Below are positions 29,191-36,175 of a DNA stretch of 64,000 nucleotides, piece after piece; the stretch's first letter is position 1; every line of letters begins with the position of its first letter. A program made the translations under genes and the position numbers. This stretch comes from Rhizorhabdus dicambivorans (GTDB taxonomy: Bacteria; Pseudomonadota; Alphaproteobacteria; Sphingomonadales; Sphingomonadaceae): NCBI RefSeq assembly GCF_002355275.1, contig NZ_CP023449.1:4504001-4568000 (forward strand), given 5' to 3'. Below the pieces are notes generated by a model that was given only the letters and a program-made list of their open reading frames with translations, was not told where the DNA came from and did no database searches.

Positions 29191-30753
29191 TCAATCGAGC
29201 GTGGGGATGCGGATCCCGAAACGCCCGGTTTCGAGGTCCTGCGAGAGCGGAGCCCGGAACTGACGGGCGATTCCGGTGACAACCCGATCGAAGCGGGCGA
29301 TGCCGGGATAGGCGTCGATCGCGGCGTCAGGCATGCCGACCGTCTCGATCCGCAGATCGGCACGGCCGGGCTCGTCGGCGGCCTCGAGCGAGATCAGCAC
29401 CGAGCCCCGTGGATTGCAGTGCATCAGCAGCTCGACCACCTCGGTGATCAGGAAGGCCACCGGCACCGCGACGTCCTGCGTCACATAGGCGTCGATCATG
29501 TTGAGTGCGATCGGCATGCCGGTGGCGCTGGCCGGCGCCGACGCGCGCAGCGACGTGGCGAGTTCCCCCGCCAGCGCCCGCATCGCAACACCCCGATTCT
29601 CCTCCAGCTCTGCATAATGGTTGCGGTGGACGACGGCGAGCGCGTCGACCCGCCGCTGGATCGCGGCATAGGCGGCGGCAACCGGCCCCTCCGCGCCCCG
29701 GGCGTGCAGGTTGATCAGACTGGAGACGACCTGGAGGTTGTTCTTGACGCGATGATGAACCTCGCGGGTCAGCTTGGTCTGCCGCGCCAGGCCCTCCTCC
29801 AGTTCGCTGTCATGCTCATTGATTCGCGCCGCCGCGGCCGCGAAGCTGTCGGCGAGATCGCGTATCTCGTGGCTGGGCGTGGTCAAGCGCGGCAGGCGGA
29901 AGGCCGTCCGCCCCCCCTGCCAGCTGTCGATCGCCTGTTTGAGCTGGGCGAGCGGGAACAGCAGCAACCGGTTGACGATGAACCAGCCGGTCCAGGCCGC
30001 CGCCGCCCACATCAGGATCGGCAGCATCACCAGCAGCGCCGTCCGCGCCCGCGCGGGAGCCAGCCGATATTCGGCGACGAGCGCGATCCGTCCACCGGCC
30101 AACGGATGCGAAAGACGCAGCAGATCGGCATCGCCGGGCCGGCCATGTTCGAGCAGCACCAGCCGGGCGGGCCCCTGCTCCAGGGTCAGCCGCGCGAGAG
30201 GCAGGCCGCCATCGCCCCCGCCCGCGGGACGGATGGCATCGGCGGCGATATCGGCTTCGACCGTCAGGCTGCCGTCGGCCCGCTCGGCGGTCGTGCGGAT
30301 CAGCCGACGCCGGACATCCAGCAAGACGCGCTCATGATGGGCATCGGCCGCGGTGAGCGGGGAGTTGGCGACGGCCAGGCGCCCGATTGGCGCCCCGTGC
30401 GACTGGCATAGCTTGCGGCCGAACGGATCGAACATCGCGACCGGAGGACGCCCTTCGGGACTGAGCCGGACCTGGCGGGCGATGACGTCGCAAAGATAGG
30501 CGGGATCACGCTGGCTGCTCGCCGCCGCGCGAACCGCGAACAGGCCGCGATCGATCACCGCCTGGGCCGTAGCGGCGTGCATCGCGGTCGCCGCCTCGGC
30601 GGCGGTCCGTCGCTCCGCCGAAGCGGAACGCGCCATGTCGAGCGACGTCAGCAGCGCGATGAAGCCAAGCGGGAGCAGGGCCGCCGACAGGATCAGCAGC
30701 ATCTTGGTGCCAGTGGAAAGGCGGGCGAAGACGATCTTGACGGGACGCTTCAT
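29191..30753 (-). CDS. phyP: PhyP-like HisKA_2 membrane sensor (probable PhyR phosphatase)
   Basis: 520 residues. Two transmembrane segments (about 17-37 and 240-260) flank a periplasmic region, then a HAMP-like segment and an H-box EVHHRVKNNLQ (about 331-341) of the HisKA_2 family. The ATPase part looks degenerate: the N-box region reads LITEVVELLMHCN with no Asn at the usual place, and the DxGxG motif is replaced by ETVGMPD. In Sphingomonas, a gene at this place (PhyP) is a known negative regulator of PhyR. Directly downstream of nepR (64 bp) on the same strand, so likely part of the EcfG-driven operon. Assignment as PhyP is by motif and place. Confidence 0.78.
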   Translation of the reverse strand: MKRPVKIVFARLSTGTKMLLILSAALLPLGFIALLTSLDMARSASAERRTAAEAATAMHAATAQAVIDRGLFAVRAAASSQRDPAYLCDVIARQVRLSPEGRPPVAMFDPFGRKLCQSHGAPIGRLAVANSPLTAADAHHERVLLDVRRRLIRTTAERADGSLTVEADIAADAIRPAGGGDGGLPLARLTLEQGPARLVLLEHGRPGDADLLRLSHPLAGGRIALVAEYRLAPARARTALLVMLPILMWAAAAWTGWFIVNRLLLFPLAQLKQAIDSWQGGRTAFRLPRLTTPSHEIRDLADSFAAAAARINEHDSELEEGLARQTKLTREVHHRVKNNLQVVSSLINLHARGAEGPVAAAYAAIQRRVDALAVVHRNHYAELEENRGVAMRALAGELATSLRASAPASATGMPIALNMIDAYVTQDVAVPVAFLITEVVELLMHCNPRGSVLISLEAADEPGRADLRIETVGMPDAAIDAYPGIARFDRVVTGIARQFRAPLSQDLETGRFGIRIPTLD

Positions 30754-30817
30754 CCGCTGCCTTCACTCCTGCCCTGGGTCGGTCGCGCCCAAAGGCTGGC
30801 CTTGGCTGCGGGCATCG

Positions 30818-31027
30818 TCAATCCAGCTTGTTGAGCAGATCCAGGAATTCGGAGGGGACAGCTTCGTCGACCGTCTGCGCATAGACAGAGCGCAACGCCG
30901 AGCCCACGCTCGAATCGCGTGCGCTATCGGCCCGGCGTTTCCTGGCCGGTTTGGAGCCGGCTACATCGTTCGCCGGCGCCTTCGACTGTTCTTCCTTCGC
31001 CAACCGGCCCACGCCCCTGAGTTGCAT
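30818..31027 (-). CDS. nepR: Anti-sigma factor NepR
   Basis: 69 residues from ATG 31027 (GGAGAG upstream). Basic N-terminal tail, then the NepR core: VGSALRSVYAQTVDEAVPSE followed by FLDLLNKLD. NepR binds and blocks EcfG until phosphorylated PhyR takes it away (partner switching). Divergent from phyR and preceded by an EcfG-type promoter, which gives the usual feedback loop. A longer reading frame extends upstream but would run through the promoter. Confidence 0.92.
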   Translation of the reverse strand: MQLRGVGRLAKEEQSKAPANDVAGSKPARKRRADSARDSSVGSALRSVYAQTVDEAVPSEFLDLLNKLD

Positions 31028-31140
31028 TTCGTTGTCCAACTCTCCAAACGTAACGGCCCCACATGGACACCGCCCCTCTTGGATCGATCCGGCTGCGTAC
31101 CATTTTACAAGCGTCCGTAAAATGCACGCATCGCGGATGA

Positions 31141-31165
31141 AACAAAAAACTCTTCCGTTGGTTCC
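31141..31165 (-). promoter_or_regulatory. EcfG-type promoter of nepR-phyP
   Basis: On the minus strand GGAAC (31165-31161), 17 bases, then GTT (31143-31141): a match to the alphaproteobacterial EcfG consensus. Predicted transcription start is about 110 bp before the nepR ATG. Confidence 0.8.
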
Positions 31166-31302
31166 ATTATCGGAATGTCTCTTTTCGCACATTCGAATTT
31201 GGAAGCTGCGGACGGCTTCCGCGATATGGGTGGGGCTGCTATCTCCCGATCTCATGTGGCGGCGGACGACCGCGTCTATGAAGCCAGGGAGTGTTGATAC
31301 CC

Positions 31303-32097
31303 ATGTCGCTCGGCCAGAAACTTGCCCCCCACCTGCCCTTCCTGCGTCGCTACGCGCGCGCCCTTACCGGCAGCCAGAGCCACGGCGACAATTATGTCCG
31401 TGCCGCGCTTGAGGCGATCGTTGCGGCGCCGGACGGTTTTCCCCAGGATGTCGATGCCCGCGTCGGCCTGTACCGCACCTTCCAGGCAATCTGGAACTCC
31501 ACCCATTATGACGAGATGGAAGGCACGGGCGGCGATGCCGATCGCGAGGCGATCGCCCAGGCCCGCCTTGCCGGCATCACCCCGCTGTCGCGCCAGGCGC
31601 TGCTGCTTACCGCGATGGAGGGCTTCACCGTCGCCGACACCGCCTATCTGATCGAGACCAGCCCCGAGGAGGTCGAGGCCCTGGTCGCCGACGCGATCGC
31701 CGAAATCGATCGCCAGACCCGCACCGACGTGCTGATCATCGAGGATGAGCCGATCATCGCCATGGATCTGGAGACGATCGTCCGCGATCTCGGCCACAGC
31801 GTCAGCGGCGTCGCCGTGACCCGTGACGAGGCCGTCGCCCAGGCGCATGCCCAGCGCCCCGGCCTCGTTCTCGCCGACATCCAGCTCGCCGACGACAGCT
31901 CGGGCATCGACGCGGTGAAGGATATATTGGCCGAATTCAGCGTGCCCGTCATCTTCATCACGGCCTTCCCGGAACGGCTGCTGACCGGTGAGCGGCCCGA
32001 GCCGACCTTCCTGATCACCAAGCCCTTCCAGCGTTCGACGGTAAAGGCCGCGATCAGCCAGGCGCTGTTCTTCAATGCCGCGACGATCGAGGCCTGA
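31303..32097 (+). CDS. phyR: General stress response regulator PhyR
   Basis: 264 residues from ATG 31303 (AGGGAG upstream). Unusual domain order typical of PhyR: an N-terminal sigma-factor-like domain (about 1-135; MSLGQKLAPHLPFLRRYARA) and a C-terminal receiver domain (about 141-260) with IIEDEP, phospho-acceptor Asp192 in VLADIQL, and Lys240 in ITKPF. When phosphorylated, the sigma-like part binds NepR and frees EcfG. It is divergent from nepR and followed by ecfG. Confidence 0.96.
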   Translation: MSLGQKLAPHLPFLRRYARALTGSQSHGDNYVRAALEAIVAAPDGFPQDVDARVGLYRTFQAIWNSTHYDEMEGTGGDADREAIAQARLAGITPLSRQALLLTAMEGFTVADTAYLIETSPEEVEALVADAIAEIDRQTRTDVLIIEDEPIIAMDLETIVRDLGHSVSGVAVTRDEAVAQAHAQRPGLVLADIQLADDSSGIDAVKDILAEFSVPVIFITAFPERLLTGERPEPTFLITKPFQRSTVKAAISQALFFNAATIEA

Positions 32098-32125
32098 GCC
32101 GTTTCGTTACGCAGCCGGTTATGAC

Positions 32126-32150
32126 GGAACCCGATCCGGTTCCTATTGTT
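32126..32150 (+). promoter_or_regulatory. EcfG-type promoter of ecfG
   Basis: GGAAC (32126-32130), 17 bases, GTT (32148-32150): identical in form to the nepR promoter. It implies autoregulation of ecfG and requires a translation start downstream of about 32157. Confidence 0.8.
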
Positions 32151-32211
32151 GTATTGCTGGAACGGATGGCCCTGGCCGTCCCTCGAACAACGACGGGAAT
32201 TGATCGTGCTG

Positions 32212-32895
32212 ATGACCAAAAGACGGCCAATGGCACATTCTGGCAGCGGGACACCCCAGCACATGAACGATGATGATCGGGATGAGCCCGGCGCGGAGGC
32301 GCCGGTCGAACTCGTCGCGCTGTCGGACGACGAGTTCAAGGACGAGCTTGCGCGGGTGATCCCGCATCTCCGCGCGTTCGGCCGCTCGCTATCGGGAAAC
32401 CGCGATCTTGCCGACGATCTGGTGCAGGAGACGCTGATGAAGGCCTGGGCGGCGCGCAAGCGTTTCCAGGCGGGCACCAATATGCGGGCCTGGACCTTCA
32501 TCATCCTGCGCAACCTGTTCCTGTCGCAGATGCGCCGCGCCCGTTTCCGCGGCGAGTGGGACGAGCATACCGCCAACCGGCTGCTCGCCGCCCCGGCTTC
32601 CCAGGACCGGCACATCGAACTGGCCGACATGCAGCGCGCGCTGCTCCATCTGCCCCAGCCGCAGCGCGAGGCGCTGATTCTGGTGGGCGCGGGTGGTTTT
32701 GCCTATGAAGAGGCGGCCGAGATCTGCGGCTGCGCGGTCGGCACGATCAAGAGCCGTGTCGCCCGCGGCCGGGCGGCGCTGGAGCAATTGCTCGACCAGG
32801 GCCAGCTGCCTTCGCGTCGCGATCACAAGACCGATCCGTCGACCACGACGCTGCAGCAGATCATGGCCGACGTGGACATGCTCTCAAAAGAATGA
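32212..32895 (+). CDS. ecfG: General stress response ECF sigma factor EcfG
   Basis: 227 residues from ATG 32212. Sigma region 2 (LRAFGRSLSGNRDLADDLVQ, then WAARKRFQAGTNMRAWTF) and region 4 (LPQPQREALILVGAGGFAYE, then CAVGTIKSRVARGR) are clear. The start is uncertain: ATG 32230 and 32263 and GTG 32206 are in frame. Longer forms would begin inside the promoter. Works with NepR and PhyR encoded beside it; sits 3' to its own GGAAC-N17-GTT promoter. Confidence 0.93.
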   Translation: MTKRRPMAHSGSGTPQHMNDDDRDEPGAEAPVELVALSDDEFKDELARVIPHLRAFGRSLSGNRDLADDLVQETLMKAWAARKRFQAGTNMRAWTFIILRNLFLSQMRRARFRGEWDEHTANRLLAAPASQDRHIELADMQRALLHLPQPQREALILVGAGGFAYEEAAEICGCAVGTIKSRVARGRAALEQLLDQGQLPSRRDHKTDPSTTTLQQIMADVDMLSKE

Positions 32896-32907
32896 AGTCG
32901 TAAATCC

Positions 32908-32997
32908 ATCGCCCCGGCGAAGGCCGGGGCCGTAGGAGATGCCCGGGGCTACCCGGTCGCATAGGCTCTTACGGCCCCGGCCTTCGCCGGGGCGATG
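32908..32997. repeat. Palindromic element B between ecfG and the second nepR
   Basis: A perfect inverted repeat with 28 bp arms (CATCGCCCCGGCGAAGGCC and its complement at the right end) and a 34 bp centre. It lies between two convergent genes (ecfG plus, nepR-like minus), where a hairpin could stop transcription from both sides. Confidence 0.92.
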
Positions 32998-33012
32998 CCC
33001 GTTCAGGTGCGT

Positions 33013-33177
33013 TCAGCGATCCATCTTCTTGAGCAACCTGCTCATATCCTCGGGCAGCCCATAGCTGCCGGGATCGAAGGCCACCCGCAGCGCATTCCCG
33101 ATCCCTTCATGGCGTTGCGGCGCATGCACGGTGCGCTGGGAGCGTGCTGACAGCTGGGAGTGAACGGGTTTATCCAT
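33013..33177 (-). CDS. Second NepR-like anti-sigma factor
   Basis: 54 residues from ATG 33177. The C-terminal half aligns by eye with NepR: IGNALRVAF...LPEDMSRLLKKMD against VGSALRSVY...VPSEFLDLLNKLD, with matching spacing to within one residue. The N-terminal tail is basic and polar, as in NepR. It is convergent with ecfG. A GAAAC-N17-GTT sequence (33210-33186, minus strand; one mismatch to the EcfG consensus) lies immediately upstream, leaving almost no leader, and no ribosome binding site is seen. A longer frame to 33222 exists. Likely an EcfG antagonist; by homology only. Confidence 0.7.
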   Translation of the reverse strand: MDKPVHSQLSARSQRTVHAPQRHEGIGNALRVAFDPGSYGLPEDMSRLLKKMDR

Positions 33178-33185
33178 ACTAACAT

Positions 33186-33210
33186 AACGCAATAGCTCGC
33201 CGCATGTTTC
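33186..33210 (-). promoter_or_regulatory. Possible EcfG-type promoter of the second nepR
   Basis: Minus strand GAAAC (33210-33206), 17 bases, GTT (33188-33186). One mismatch to GGAAC. The predicted start would be only a few bases before ATG 33177, implying a near-leaderless mRNA. Confidence 0.4.
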
Positions 33211-33252
33211 CCAATGTTGCACTCCCGTACGAATCGCTTATGCGAGGCGGCG

Positions 33253-35943
33253 ATGACGGAGCGGGTCAACGAAAGAGCCTTTTCCAATGGCTTGCAGCGT
33301 ATCCGCGAGCATTCGCCGTTTCTGGCGGGGCTTGCGGAGCGCCATCCGGACACGGTCGCCGCGGTCCGCGACTATGGGCTTTCCCGCGCGATCCGCGATG
33401 GTCTTGCCGCAGCTGTCGACGCGGACGTCGGCGTCATGCTGCGCCGCCAGCGGCAGATCGTTTCGCTGACGGTCGGGCTGGCGGATATCTGCGGGCTGGC
33501 ACCGCTGGAGGAGGTGGTCGAGCATCTCTCCGCCTTCGCCGACCATGCGCTGGATGTCGCGATCCGGGCCGCGATCGGCGAACGCACCCCCGGTGAGGAG
33601 CCGCGCGGATTCGCGGCACTGGCGTTGGGCAAGCATGGCAGCCGGGAGCTCAACTATTCCTCGGACATCGACCCGATCCTGATCTTCGATCCCGATACCC
33701 TTCCGCATCGGCCGCGCGAGGAACCGGTCGAGGCGGCGGTCCGGATCGCCCGGCGCGTCGTCGAACTGCTCCAGACGCGCGACCAGAATGGCTATGTCTT
33801 CCGCGTGGACCTGCGCCTGCGCCCGTCGCCTGAGGTCTCCCCCCTCGCATTGCCGGTCGATGCGGCGCTGTCCTATTATGAATCGGCGGCGCTGCCGTGG
33901 GAGCGTGCGGCCTTCATCCGCGCCCGGGCTGCGGCCGGCGAGGTGGCGCTCGGCCAGCACTTCCTCGATTCGATCCGGCCTTTCATCTGGCGCCGTTCGC
34001 TCGATTTCGGTGCGGTGCAGGAAATCCGGCAGATATCCCGTCGCATCCGCGACCATTATGCGCAGGGGCAGCTGCTCGGCCCGGGCTATGACCTGAAGCG
34101 CGGCCGGGGCGGCATACGCGAGGTCGAATTCTACGCCCAGATCCACCAGCTCATCCATGGCGGACGCGAGCCCCAGCTGCGCACGCCCGCCACGCTCGAC
34201 GCCCTGGCCGCGCTGGGCGAAGCCGGGCGGATCGAACCCGAGACCGCCGCCGGCCTGGCCGACGCCTATCGGCTGTATCGCACGATCGAACACCGCCTGC
34301 AGATGGTGGACGACCATCAGACGCATCGCCTGCCCAGGCAGCCGGAGGCGCTCGACAATGTCGCGCGGCTCCATGGGCTGGACGACGGCGCCGCGCTGGT
34401 GGCGCTGCTGCAGCCGCATATCGAGCGGGTCGGCGCGCTCTATGACGGGCTCGATCCCGAGGACGAGCAGCGGCTGCCGCAAAGCCCCGAGAAGCTGGAA
34501 GCCGCACTGGCAGGCGTGGGCTTCGCCGACCCGGCGGCCGCGCGCCAGCGGATCGAGGCGATGCGCGAGGGCAAGAGCCGGTCGCTGCGCACCCCCGTCG
34601 CCCAGGCCGCGCTGGAGGCAATGCTGCCGACGCTGGTGGCCGCGCTCGGCAAGGCGCCGTCGCCGCAGGACGCGCTCAACCGGTTCGAGGATCTGGTTAC
34701 CGGGCTGCCGAGCGCGATCAACCTGTTCCGACTTCTCCAGGCCCGCCCGGCCCTGGCCCGCGCGTTGATCGACGTGCTGAGCCACGCGCCGACGCTCAGC
34801 CAGGCGCTCGGCCGCCGCCCGGCCCTGCTCGACGGGCTGATCGACGCCACCGCGCTCGCCCCGCCGCCGCCGCTGGAAACGCTGGTGGACGAATTCCAGG
34901 CCGGAGAACGCAGCGACAGCTATGAGCAACTGCTCGATGGCGTTCGCCAGCGGGTCGGCGAACGCCGCTTCGCGCTCGGCGTACAGCTGATCGAGGCGGT
35001 GTCCGATCCGATCGACGTGGCAAACGGCTATGCCCGCGTCGCCGAAGCGGCGCTCGATGTGCTGGCCCGTGCGACGGTCGCGGAGTTCGAGGAGAATCAC
35101 GGCAGGATCCCCGGCGGCGAACTGATCGTCGTGGCACTCGGCCGGCTGGGCGGCGGGGCGCTGACCCACGCATCGGACCTCGACATCGTCTATCTGTTCA
35201 CCGGCGACTTCATGGCCGAATCGGACGGCCGCAAGCCGCTCGGCGCCACTACCTATTTCAACCGGCTCGCCCAGCGCGTCTCGGGTGCCCTCTCGGTGCC
35301 CACCGCCGCCGGGCCGCTCTATGAAGTCGACACGCGGCTACGCCCATCGGGCACCCAAGGGCCGCTCTGCGTCTCGATCGACAGCTTCGCCCAATATCAG
35401 CGCGAACAGGCCTGGACCTGGGAGCATATGGCGCTGACCCGGGCGCGGACGATCTTCGGTTCGGCGGCGGCGCGCGGCGCGGTCGATGCGATCATCGCCG
35501 AGGTGCTGGGCCGCGAGCGCGACGATGCGGCGCTGACCGCCGACGTGGTCAAGATGCGCGGCGAGATCGCCAGGCACAAGCCGCCGTCGAGCCCGTTCGA
35601 CGTCAAGCTGATCGCCGGTGGACTGGTCGATGCCGAATTCGCGGTTCACCTTCTCCAGCTCCGCCATCGTGCTGGATTCGATCCGCGCCTGCGCACCGCG
35701 ATGCGGATGCTGGCCGACCAGGGTCTGATCGATCCGCAGCTTGTGCCGGCGCATGAGCTGATGACGCGGATGCTCGTCACCCTGCGACTCGTTTCGCCCG
35801 CTTCGGCCGAGCCGCCCGAAGCGTCGAAGCCGCTCGTCGCCCGGACCTGCGGGCAGGCCGACTGGGAGACGCTGGTTAAGGCATATGAAAGTGCGCGCGC
35901 GCTTGTCAGCAAGGAATGGAAGCGCGCCGCCGGCCTCGCCTGA
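33253..35943 (+). CDS. glnE: Bifunctional glutamine synthetase adenylyltransferase/removase GlnE
   Basis: Controls glutamine synthetase by adding AMP (C-terminal half) or removing it (N-terminal half) in response to PII proteins. 896 residues from ATG 33253 (GAGG upstream). Both nucleotidyltransferase domains are complete: LGKHGSRELNYSSDID (about 126-141) and LGRLGGGALTHASDLD (about 631-646), each with the metal-binding DxD pair, and each followed by a VDxRLRP motif. A linker region with LFRLLQARPALARALIDVL lies between. The next gene on the same strand is a half-length paralogue. Confidence 0.95.
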   Translation: MTERVNERAFSNGLQRIREHSPFLAGLAERHPDTVAAVRDYGLSRAIRDGLAAAVDADVGVMLRRQRQIVSLTVGLADICGLAPLEEVVEHLSAFADHALDVAIRAAIGERTPGEEPRGFAALALGKHGSRELNYSSDIDPILIFDPDTLPHRPREEPVEAAVRIARRVVELLQTRDQNGYVFRVDLRLRPSPEVSPLALPVDAALSYYESAALPWERAAFIRARAAAGEVALGQHFLDSIRPFIWRRSLDFGAVQEIRQISRRIRDHYAQGQLLGPGYDLKRGRGGIREVEFYAQIHQLIHGGREPQLRTPATLDALAALGEAGRIEPETAAGLADAYRLYRTIEHRLQMVDDHQTHRLPRQPEALDNVARLHGLDDGAALVALLQPHIERVGALYDGLDPEDEQRLPQSPEKLEAALAGVGFADPAAARQRIEAMREGKSRSLRTPVAQAALEAMLPTLVAALGKAPSPQDALNRFEDLVTGLPSAINLFRLLQARPALARALIDVLSHAPTLSQALGRRPALLDGLIDATALAPPPPLETLVDEFQAGERSDSYEQLLDGVRQRVGERRFALGVQLIEAVSDPIDVANGYARVAEAALDVLARATVAEFEENHGRIPGGELIVVALGRLGGGALTHASDLDIVYLFTGDFMAESDGRKPLGATTYFNRLAQRVSGALSVPTAAGPLYEVDTRLRPSGTQGPLCVSIDSFAQYQREQAWTWEHMALTRARTIFGSAAARGAVDAIIAEVLGRERDDAALTADVVKMRGEIARHKPPSSPFDVKLIAGGLVDAEFAVHLLQLRHRAGFDPRLRTAMRMLADQGLIDPQLVPAHELMTRMLVTLRLVSPASAEPPEASKPLVARTCGQADWETLVKAYESARALVSKEWKRAAGLA

Positions 35944-36049
35944 GCCTCCGAAACGCCCGGATTTCCTGGGTCGTTCCGTTACGGCAAGGGTATGAAGGGA
36001 AAACAGGGTCACCGCCATTTTAACCAGTCTCACGCACCGAGGCTTAAAG

Positions 36050-36158
36050 GATCGGCTGCTAATCCAGCAGCATCAACTGTGTGTGTTGCGTAAGCGTGAG
36101 TAGATCGATGGCTGTATTCATCGAGGGGCGCCCCAGCGTATCGGGGCGCCCCCTATCT
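36050..36158 (+). ncRNA. Candidate structured RNA upstream of the half-glnE gene
   Basis: Four hairpins in a row: GCTGCT-aatcc-AGCAGC (36055-36071, extended by GAT/ATC), CAAC/GTTG (36074-36088), TCGATG-gctgtatt-CATCGA (36105-36124) and GGGGCGCCCC-agcgtatc-GGGGCGCCCC (36125-36152), followed by CTATCTT. The stretch is less GC-rich than its neighbours and has no gene. It could be a small RNA with its terminator or a leader that controls the following gene, whose ATG is 24 bp after the last stem. I recognise no known RNA family. Confidence 0.45.
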
Positions 36159-36175
36159 TCCGAGCGGAGACGCTC

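Noticed and set aside
29167-30411. 414-codon plus-strand frame opposite the phyP-like gene
   Set aside because: Shadow frame without domain or ribosome binding site.
33238-35169. 643-codon open frame on the minus strand opposite glnE
   Set aside because: Antisense shadow of a high-GC gene; Arg/Gln/His/Gly-rich with no recognisable domain, while glnE is clearly coding.
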